A stretch of DNA of 22,738 nucleotides from JBAXEO01 sp964541375 (GTDB taxonomy: Bacteria > Actinomycetota > Coriobacteriia > Anaerosomatales > JAAXUF01): the NCBI GenBank assembly GCA_964541375.1, contig CAZIPT010000029.1:1-22738 (forward strand). Direction: 5' to 3'. Each line of letters opens with the position of its first letter. Within the stretch, counting starts at the first letter, position 1. Positions 15,201 through 21,494 of the stretch are shown here, piece by piece. Both the position numbers and the translations under genes were made by a program. The notes below the pieces were generated by a model, which was given only the letters and a program-made list of their open reading frames with translations, was not told the DNA's origin and did not search any database.

Positions 15201-15328
15201 TGGTCCTTACCGGCGGAACGCTCGGACGCGTCGCCATCACGCTGAACGCCCTCGAACTCGTCCAGATGCCCGACAAGCGCCGCCTCATCCTACTGACGGT
15301 CACCGACATGGGGCAGTGCGACGAATGA
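12278..15328 (+). CDS. CheB-CheR fusion with coiled coil and PAS domains
   Basis: Predicted bifunctional chemotaxis-like protein, 1016 residues from ATG 12278 (GAGGGGG upstream). Order: Lys/Ala/Pro-rich tail (1-47); CheB methylesterase (about 50-235) with S58 in GIGASAGG, H87 in QHLDP and D179 in TGSDG; CheR methyltransferase (about 255-518) with VPGCSTGEEAYSIA (355-368), FATDID and ISCRNLLIYM; a PAS-like region (about 555-665); a heptad coiled coil (707-758); PAS (about 772-880); and a degenerate PAS (about 895-1010). There is no receiver domain before CheB and no histidine kinase at the end, unlike many CheB-CheR-PAS hybrids. It is translationally coupled to the diguanylate cyclase gene. 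No chemoreceptor is nearby, so substrates are unknown. Confidence 0.92.
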   Translation: MATKKPKPAAKAKPADEFSSAATNAGKPAAAEKRTPRTPAPPPLPASADFPVVGIGASAGGLAAIEEFLAALPSDRPVGMAFVLVQHLDPDHKSILLELVRRYTKMEVEWAKNGMEVRPECAYVMPPNKDMELVDGRLVLMAPESPRGMRLPIDTFFRSLAADQHERAICLVLSGTGSDGTQGVRAIKGEGGMVIAQSPESAGYDGMPQSAISTGMVDFVLAPKDMPEQLLGYVSRAFRHLPHVEHSAQYGNERDLLQVLYLLRDRTGHDFTHYKTSTLRRRVERRMAVTKIEDMAEYVALVNSDTLEAETLFRELLIGVTNFFRDPPAFEALATEVLPKLVADHGSGEPVRVWVPGCSTGEEAYSIAMLLQEEAVRAGRNVPAQVFATDIDIDAIERARSGVYPASIAADVSPERLARFFVQDGATYRVVKSIRDSLVFAKQDVTKDPPFSKVDLISCRNLLIYMDGDLQQKLMSLFHYAINPDGFLFLGSSETVGNAADLFAPLDRKWKLFQRRDSVTPRQIVATTMPPRETPAGGRGHIELQPVPLRLRVRDLAEKTLLDSHTPACAVINAEGDVLYIHGHTGRYLELAPGEPSGSIYKMARDGLRLELSTGVRNVLVQDVPVRYERLRVRTNGDTSLVNLIIEPMAGQDAVKGVMLVIFEDVLTPEGVVEAAPTEPPADREQRIADLDRELSAKEEFLRAVVEELETSNEELKSTNEEMQSTNEELQSSNEELETSREELQSVNEELVTVNGELGEKIAALSTAYDDMNNMLAGTGIGTLFVDRHQLIRRFTPRVTEVLRLIPTDVGRPLGDIVNRIEGDISLVDAAATVLDTLATVEELIVSDERVYQMRVQPYRTVDSVIDGAVFTFVDVTEQRRRQHELDEVSSAAALAGVLAQSVLDTIREPQLVLDGELKVVTANASFMDTFQRPSDDVVGLPLGELYDGAWITPELSDLLLKVLPKKKKLEGHQLVLTGGTLGRVAITLNALELVQMPDKRRLILLTVTDMGQCDE
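14396..14551 (+). repeat. 21-bp in-gene repeat encoding a heptad coiled coil
   Basis: Seven consecutive 21-bp units encode variants of EELxSTN (residues 707-755 of the CheB-CheR protein: EELETSN, EELKSTN, EEMQSTN, EELQSSN, EELETSR, EELQSVN, EELVTVN). Such a signalling helix would link the CheR/PAS part to the C-terminal PAS domains. The units could change in number by slippage. Confidence 0.8.
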
Positions 15329-17199
15329 GCGACACTCGGCACATGCACGGCGATGATGACCAGCCTGCGACGACCGATGAGTTCCGCCGGCATGCCGAGG
15401 AGATCCTTGACCAGGCATCCGATTCACCACGCCAGCCGACGGACGTCGCCGCTGCCGTTCACGAGCTGCGAGTGCACCAGATCGAGCTCGAGATGCAGAA
15501 CGAGGAGCTTCGCCGCGCGCAACTCGAACTCGATGAGCAGCGCACGAAGTATCGTGAGCTGTTCGATCTGGCGCCGGTCGGCTATCTCACGCTCAGCGAA
15601 AAGGGCATCGTTGCCGACGCCAACCTAACCGCCGCTCACCTGCTGGGCCTGGAATGCCAGCTACTAGTGGCGCAGCCGTTCAGTGTGTTTGTGCATGAGG
15701 AAGATCGTGACGACTTCTACCTGCACCAACGCGCGATGGAGAAGACCGGTCAGCCGCGCTTCTGCGAGCTTCGACTGCAGCGCATCCGCCCCAGCCCGGG
15801 CGCCGAACCCGGCCACTTCTGGGCGCGCATCGAGGGCAGACCGCAGTTCACCGCCGATGGTGCGCTGGCCACGACCTGGATGGTGTTCACCGACATCTCA
15901 AGGACCAAGCGGGTAGAAGAACAGCTGATCTACGTCATGAAGGCCGTCCAGTCGGCGAGCGATGCGATCGGGGTTTCGGACGCCCAAGGGCGACACATCT
16001 TCCAGAACGATGCTCTCACCGCCCTGTTCGAATTCGAGACTGCAGCCGAACTTGAGGCCGCGGGTGGCGGGCCGAGTCGCGTCAAGGATCCCGAAGTCGC
16101 CAAGGAGATGTTCGATCGAATCCAAAGCGGTGAGTCATGGGCGGGCGAGCTGGAGATGGTTACCAAGAGCGGACGCGTCTTTACGGCGTATGAACGAGCC
16201 GATGCAATCACCGACGACCTGGGCAAGGTTGTCGGGCTCATCGGCATCATCACTGACATCACCGAGCGCAAGCGGGCCGAGAGCGAGTTGAACCGCGAGC
16301 GAGCGTTGCTCGCCCAGGCCGAGAGGATCGGTCACATCGGCAGCTGGCGGCTCTGCCCCGGCGGTGAGCAGCGGTGGTCCGACGAAGCGGCGCGGATACT
16401 GGGATTCTTGCCGCCGTCAGACGATGGTGATGGTTTTGAAGCGTTGCGCGGTGCGGTGCATCCCGACTGCGGTGTCGACTTCGACAAGTGGGTACTGGAG
16501 GTCTCTGCGTCTCACGAACCCTGCCGGGGTGACTTCAGGATAGTTCGACCCGACGGGGCTATCCGTTGGATCCGCGCGCATGGACAGTCCGAGGAGGGTG
16601 AGACCGGTCGACCCGCGCTCGTCGCCGGCATTCTGCACGATGTGACAGACACCAAGCAGGATGAACAATTACGTGTGGAGAGCCTTGAGCAAGTCGCGAA
16701 CGCCGACCGCCTCACAGGCCTGCACAATCTCCGCGGGTTCGACCTCGTTGCCGAGCAGTCGATCGCCCAGGCGCAACGGGCGAACCAGGGAGTCGGGTTG
16801 ATCTTCTGCGACATGGATGGCCTCAAGTCGATCAACGACAGCTTTGGGCACGCTCAAGGCGACAGGGCCCTCCAGGACGCGACCTCGATTCTGAAGTTCA
16901 CGCTTAGAAACGCCGATGCCATCGCGCGGGTCGGTGGGGACGAGTTCGTCGTCCTCACCGTCGGCGGTGACAGCCAGTCGGTTGTGAACCTCGAAGAGCG
17001 GCTGCAGGAGGGATTCGAGTTCTTCAACTCGACCAACGACCGACCGTACCGACTCTCGATGAGCGCCGGCACGGCTTGGAGCGCGCCTGGCGCGCCCTGC
17101 GCACTCGAGGAGCTGAGGGCCACGGCGGACGCCGAGATGTACGCCGAGAAGGCGAGGCGCGGGCGCGCCCCAAAGGCATCATCCACGCAAGCCGAGTAG
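15325..17199 (+). CDS. PAS(x3)-GGDEF diguanylate cyclase
   Basis: Predicted enzyme making cyclic di-GMP from two GTP, 624 residues. ATG 15325 overlaps the CheB-CheR stop as ATGA, pointing to coupled translation; an in-frame GTG at 15316 is less likely. Order: N-terminal helical module HELRVHQIELEMQNEEL (about 46-62), PAS1 (about 77-190), PAS2 (200-312), PAS3 (325-440), GGDEF (452-609). The active site is intact: CDMDGLKSINDSFGHAQGD and RVGGDEF (GGDEF at 537-541). R528-N-A-D531 forms the RxxD inhibitory site at the proper distance, so product feedback is expected. No EAL or HD-GYP domain is fused and no TM is seen. It is the only cyclase in the window, among three putative phosphodiesterases. 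Confidence 0.94.
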   Translation: MSDTRHMHGDDDQPATTDEFRRHAEEILDQASDSPRQPTDVAAAVHELRVHQIELEMQNEELRRAQLELDEQRTKYRELFDLAPVGYLTLSEKGIVADANLTAAHLLGLECQLLVAQPFSVFVHEEDRDDFYLHQRAMEKTGQPRFCELRLQRIRPSPGAEPGHFWARIEGRPQFTADGALATTWMVFTDISRTKRVEEQLIYVMKAVQSASDAIGVSDAQGRHIFQNDALTALFEFETAAELEAAGGGPSRVKDPEVAKEMFDRIQSGESWAGELEMVTKSGRVFTAYERADAITDDLGKVVGLIGIITDITERKRAESELNRERALLAQAERIGHIGSWRLCPGGEQRWSDEAARILGFLPPSDDGDGFEALRGAVHPDCGVDFDKWVLEVSASHEPCRGDFRIVRPDGAIRWIRAHGQSEEGETGRPALVAGILHDVTDTKQDEQLRVESLEQVANADRLTGLHNLRGFDLVAEQSIAQAQRANQGVGLIFCDMDGLKSINDSFGHAQGDRALQDATSILKFTLRNADAIARVGGDEFVVLTVGGDSQSVVNLEERLQEGFEFFNSTNDRPYRLSMSAGTAWSAPGAPCALEELRATADAEMYAEKARRGRAPKASSTQAE

Positions 17200-17317
17200 C
17201 TGAGGTCCGATGCGGCGCGGCGTGACGTAGCGCCCCGGTCGGTCATCGTGGTTGGCGTAGGGAGCATGAACGTTCCTTGTGGGTATACCTAATGGGTGGC
17301 CCGGAGGGGGGCGACTC

Positions 17318-20300
17318 ATGACCCGCGACACCCATGCGCCCGACAGCGTCAAGCAAGCGACCGCACCCGAGGAACTGCGCCTCCACGCCGAGGCGCTTGT
17401 CGATAGTCTCCCGGGCGCCGCGGGCGAGCCGAACTCGACCGAGGACGTGGCGGCCGTCCTGCACGAGCTGCGCGTGCACCAGATAGAACTCGAGATGCAG
17501 AACGAGGAGCTGCGCTCTGCGCATCTCGACCTCGACGACCAGCGTGAGAAGTACTACGACCTGTTCGATTTGGCGCCGGTGGGCTATCTCACCCTGAGCG
17601 CCCAGGCCATCGTCGGCCAGGCGAACCTGACCGCCGCTCACCTGCTGGGGGTAGAGCGGCAGATGCTGGTAGGTCAACCGTTCAGCGCCTTCGTCCATAC
17701 AGAGGATCGCGACGACTTCTACGCTCACCAGCGTGCGCTCGAGACGACGGGCGAGCCGCAAACCTGCGAGTTCCGGCTGCGGCGCGTGGCGCTCGGCGGC
17801 AGCGACGGGGGTGACCACCACTTCTGGGCGCATCTCGAAGGCAGGCCGAGCCGCGTCAACGATGGTGAGACGGCCTGTTGGATGACGGTCACCGACGTCG
17901 ATGAGCTCCGGCGTGAGGAGGCGGCTCTTCGCGAAAGCGAGGAGCGGTTCCGGAGTCTCTCAGCGCTCGCTCCAACGGGCATCTACTTCACCGATCCTGA
18001 CGGAGACTGCCGCTACGCGAACCCCGCCTGGTGCAAGATGGCCGGGTTGAGTCCTGAGGAGGCCCTTGGACAGGGCTGGATCGCGGGTCTGCATCCCGAT
18101 GATCGGGAGATGGTCTTCTCCAACTGGCAGCACATGGTGGAATCCGGCGGCGAGTGGGGACTTGAGTACCGGTTTCAGAACCGGGACGGAAAAGTCACGT
18201 GGGTATACGGATTGGCGGCTCCGCAGTTCGACGCTTCCGGCGAGCTTGTCGGCTACGTCGGCGTCAACACCGACATATCCGCGCGGAAGTACGCGGACCG
18301 CAAGACCATGGAAGCCACCACCCTCCTTCAGGCAGCACTGGATGAGAGCCCGGCGGGAATCGCCATCGCTGATGCGCCCAGCGGGAAACTGAGGTACTTG
18401 AACGACGCTGGGCTCATGATGCGAGGTGGTGACCGCGCGTCCATCGTGGACGGTATCGGCATCGATAAGTACGTGGAGAGCTGGCAACTTCTCGATCTCG
18501 ACGGTCGGCCGCTCCAAGACGCCGAAGTACCCTTGGCCCGCGCGATCATGTTCGGCGAAACGAACAGTCGAGAGCTCATGATCCGCCGAGGCGACGGCGA
18601 CGATCGCCTTGTCATCGCCAACGCCGCGCCGATCAAGGACGAGAATGGCGAGACCGTCGCGGGGATTGTTGTCTTCTCCGATATCACCGAGATGAAGCAG
18701 ACAGAGGCGGCCCTGCTTGAGAGCGAGGAGAAGTTCAAGTACCTCTGGGACCGTTCCGTAGTCGCGAAGTCACTCACCTTGCCGACCGGCGAAGCTGAGA
18801 TGAACGACGCCTTCTGCCAGATGCTCGGCTACACGCGCGAAGAACTCGCGAACAAGACCACGTGGATGCAGCTCACACATCCTGAAGACGTCGCCGAGAC
18901 CCAGCGCCAGGTCGACGCGCTCCTTTCAGGTGAGCGAACATCGGCGCGCTTCGAGAAGCGGTTCATCCGCAAAGACGGCGAGATCGTCTGGGCGGACCTG
19001 AGCACTTCGCTTCGTCGCGATGCCTCAGGCGAGCCCATGTACTTCATGACGACGGTACTCGACATCACCGAGCGCAAGCGGGCCGAGTCCTCCCTACAGC
19101 AGGCCGGCGAGCTCCAGTCGGCTATCTTCGCCGCGATGCAGGACGGCTTCTCGCTCCTCGACGCCGGGGGCGTGCACCTCAGCGTGAACCCCGCCCTGTG
19201 CGAGATGACGGGATTCTCGGCCGACGAACTCGTCGGTGTCGGTCCGCCTCACCCGTACTGGCCCCCGGAGGAAATCGGCACCATCACCCGGTCATTCGAG
19301 GCTACCATTCGCGGCGAGGCCACGGAGTTCGAGCTCACATTCATGCGCAAGGACGGCGAGCGCTTCCCGGTGTTGCTGACACCCGCCGTGCTCCGCGACG
19401 CCGACGGCCAGGTGACGTCGGCATTCGCAATCGTGCGCGATGTCACCGAGCGCAGGCAAGCAGAGGACGCACTGCGGGCGAGCGAAGCGACCGTGCAGCG
19501 CAAGCTGAACGTCATCCTCCAACCCGAGGGAGACATTGGCGCGTTGAATCTCTCGGACCTGATCGATCAGGAAGCACTGCAGACCATGATGGAACAGCTC
19601 TACGAACTCACCAGACTCCCCAGTGCCGTCGGTGATTTGGAGGCGAATATTCTGGTTGCGGTCGGCTGGCAGGATATCTGCCTGAACTACCACCGAGTCA
19701 ATCCCGGTACTCTGGCAAACTGCCATGAAAGCGATGTCGTCCTTGCGGGCAACGTGCCGGCTGGGGAGTTCAGAGAGTACCGGTGCAAGAACCACCTGTG
19801 GGACGTGGTCACGCCCATCTACGTCGGGGAAAGGCACTTCGGTAACATCTATCTGGGGCAGTTCACCTACGACGACGAAGTTATCGACTACGAGCTCTTC
19901 CGCAGCCAGGCTCGGAGGTATGGCTTCGACGAAACCGACTACATCGCCGCTCTCGACCGCGTGCCGCGCGTGAGCCGAAAAGCCGTCGTTGCGGCCATCG
20001 GCGTCTGCTCTCAACTCGCACAGATGATCTCGTCCCTGGGCTACGGCAAAGTTCAGCTTTCCCGCTCGTTGGCGCAGAAGAGCGCGGCCCTGGCCAAGTA
20101 CCGCACGATCGCGGAGAACATCAGCGATGTCGTGTGGATCCTGGACCCGCTTACCTTGCGGTTCCTCTACATCAGCCCATCCGTGGAGAAACTCCGTGGC
20201 TACACTCCTGAGGAGATACTGGCCGAACCGCTGGATGCGTCCGCGACGCCGGAGGTCTCGGAGTTCTTGAGGCGAATCAACGCCGAGCGAACCGAGGATC

Positions 20301-21067
20301 TCCTTTCGGGCAGGGAACCTCCGGGTCGTACATACGTGGAAGAAGTCGAGCAACCGTGCAAGGACGGCTCGATGGTGTGGACCGAAATCGTCACCAGCTA
20401 CCACCTGAACGAGGACACGGGTGCACCGGAAGTCCACGGCGTCACCCGCGACATCAGCGCCCGCAAGCAGGCCGAGGAAGCCCTGCGGGAATCCCTGACC
20501 TCCACGATCGACGTCATCGGCAACGTGTCAGAGATGCGTGATCCCTACACTGCAGGTCACCAGCGACGTGTCGCTGAGCTCGCCGTCGCCATTGAACGCG
20601 AGATGGGGATGTCGCCGAACGAGATCGCCGACATCCGCACCGCTGGCCTCATGCACGACGTCGGCAAGATGTCGGTGCCCGCGGAGATTCTGGCCAAGCC
20701 GACAAAGCTCACGCCCATCGAGTTCGATCTCATCAAGGCTCACTCCGAGGCCGGCTACGAGATCATCTCGTCGGCGCATATGCCCGGCCAGATCGCCGAG
20801 CTGGTTCTTCAGCACCACGAGCGCTGCGACGGATCTGGCTATCCGAGCGGGCTTCTCGGCGACGCGCTGCTTGAGGGTGCAAAGGTGCTTGCGGTTGCCG
20901 ATGTGGCAGAGGCAATGATGTCGCACAGGCCGTATCGGGCGGGACTCGGGGTAGACGTCGCGCTCGCCGAGATCGAGCGCGGCGCCGGGCGGCAGTACGA
21001 TCCGCAGGTGGCCGAGGCATGCGTGCGTGTGTTCCGCGAGCGCGGGTTCGAGTTCTCGGCGGCGTAG
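17318..21067 (+). CDS. PAS(x5)-PocR-PAS-HD-GYP signalling protein, putative c-di-GMP phosphodiesterase
   Basis: Largest protein here, 1249 residues from ATG 17318 (GGAGGGGGG upstream; the in-frame GTG at 17279 lacks this). Counted from 17318: HELRVHQIELEMQNEEL module (about 49-65), PAS1 (77-192), PAS2 (207-324), PAS3 (332-462), PAS4 (472-589), PAS5 (597-715), PocR (742-912), PAS6 (922-1052), HD-GYP (1057-1247). PocR shows WQDICLNYHRV, CKNHLWDVVTPIYV and GQFTYDDE with cysteines 788, 802 and 823 matching those of the 1254 protein. HD-GYP has HDVGK, HHERCDGSGYP and ADVAEAMMSHRPYR; the first site reads DPYTAGH. PAS3 and PAS4 match PAS4 and PAS2 of the 1254 protein, and the N-terminus matches the two preceding sensor genes. 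No TM segment. The 118-base gap before it has no clear promoter, only a GGTATACC palindrome at 17282-17289. Confidence 0.9.
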   Translation: MTRDTHAPDSVKQATAPEELRLHAEALVDSLPGAAGEPNSTEDVAAVLHELRVHQIELEMQNEELRSAHLDLDDQREKYYDLFDLAPVGYLTLSAQAIVGQANLTAAHLLGVERQMLVGQPFSAFVHTEDRDDFYAHQRALETTGEPQTCEFRLRRVALGGSDGGDHHFWAHLEGRPSRVNDGETACWMTVTDVDELRREEAALRESEERFRSLSALAPTGIYFTDPDGDCRYANPAWCKMAGLSPEEALGQGWIAGLHPDDREMVFSNWQHMVESGGEWGLEYRFQNRDGKVTWVYGLAAPQFDASGELVGYVGVNTDISARKYADRKTMEATTLLQAALDESPAGIAIADAPSGKLRYLNDAGLMMRGGDRASIVDGIGIDKYVESWQLLDLDGRPLQDAEVPLARAIMFGETNSRELMIRRGDGDDRLVIANAAPIKDENGETVAGIVVFSDITEMKQTEAALLESEEKFKYLWDRSVVAKSLTLPTGEAEMNDAFCQMLGYTREELANKTTWMQLTHPEDVAETQRQVDALLSGERTSARFEKRFIRKDGEIVWADLSTSLRRDASGEPMYFMTTVLDITERKRAESSLQQAGELQSAIFAAMQDGFSLLDAGGVHLSVNPALCEMTGFSADELVGVGPPHPYWPPEEIGTITRSFEATIRGEATEFELTFMRKDGERFPVLLTPAVLRDADGQVTSAFAIVRDVTERRQAEDALRASEATVQRKLNVILQPEGDIGALNLSDLIDQEALQTMMEQLYELTRLPSAVGDLEANILVAVGWQDICLNYHRVNPGTLANCHESDVVLAGNVPAGEFREYRCKNHLWDVVTPIYVGERHFGNIYLGQFTYDDEVIDYELFRSQARRYGFDETDYIAALDRVPRVSRKAVVAAIGVCSQLAQMISSLGYGKVQLSRSLAQKSAALAKYRTIAENISDVVWILDPLTLRFLYISPSVEKLRGYTPEEILAEPLDASATPEVSEFLRRINAERTEDLLSGREPPGRTYVEEVEQPCKDGSMVWTEIVTSYHLNEDTGAPEVHGVTRDISARKQAEEALRESLTSTIDVIGNVSEMRDPYTAGHQRRVAELAVAIEREMGMSPNEIADIRTAGLMHDVGKMSVPAEILAKPTKLTPIEFDLIKAHSEAGYEIISSAHMPGQIAELVLQHHERCDGSGYPSGLLGDALLEGAKVLAVADVAEAMMSHRPYRAGLGVDVALAEIERGAGRQYDPQVAEACVRVFRERGFEFSAA
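18323..18703 (+). repeat. PAS module copied in the HD-GYP gene at 1254 (copy 2)
   Basis: Encodes AALDESPAGIAIADAP ... KQTE, the counterpart of 3033-3410. Long blocks such as SWQLLDLDGRPL and EVPLARA are identical. The conservation exceeds that needed for a PAS fold and points to recent duplication or conserved ligand choice. Confidence 0.75.
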
Positions 21068-21140
21068 ATCGACCCGTCGAAGGGGGCCTGCACACTATCT
21101 CCGCTTGCCGAGAGCGTCATATCCCCGTAGTCTCGTTAAT

Positions 21141-21443
21141 ATGCGCTCAGAAACTGGCAGTCTCCTCAGGTACTTCATCGTGTCCGTCATGATCCTCGCG
21201 GGCATCATCGCCTTCTCGCTATGTGCCGAGAGCCCGGCGGACGCGTGCATGCTGGCGTGCTGCGGCTGCGCGGATCGCGCACGCCCGCTCGGGATGGTCG
21301 CCCGCTGGGTCGGCTGCGCTCGATCGTGGCTCGCCGCAACACTGGTCTCGCCGCTAGCGCTGGGCGCGCTTCGGCCTCGCGTGCAGCTCTCATCGACCTT
21401 CAGCGCTCCGGCGCTTCTTGCGACGTCTTCTCTCAGGATCTGA
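21141..21443 (+). CDS. Small Cys-rich membrane protein of unknown function
   Basis: Up to 100 residues, not recognised. ATG 21141 opens a short polar stretch, then a hydrophobic helix (about 10-27, FIVSVMILAGIIAFSLCA) and a cysteine cluster (C28, C36, C40, C41, C43; ADACMLACCGCADR), followed by a less hydrophobic tail. No ribosome site precedes ATG 21141; GTG 21180 (AGG upstream) or ATG 21189 are alternatives, which would place the hydrophobic part at the very N-terminus. Third-position GC is high in the first two thirds, supporting coding. The cluster could bind a metal or form disulfides after export. It ends 51 bases before the next gene and may be co-transcribed with it. Confidence 0.5.
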   Translation: MRSETGSLLRYFIVSVMILAGIIAFSLCAESPADACMLACCGCADRARPLGMVARWVGCARSWLAATLVSPLALGALRPRVQLSSTFSAPALLATSSLRI

Positions 21444-21494
21444 GCTCGGACGGTCGCGTTGTCCCGTTGTCGAGTTCGAGGTCAGGAGATCTCC

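Noticed and set aside
17252..17289. TTGGCG and TATACC as a promoter for the 17318 gene
   Set aside because: The spacing between the two hexamers is 26 bases, too long for a sigma70 promoter.
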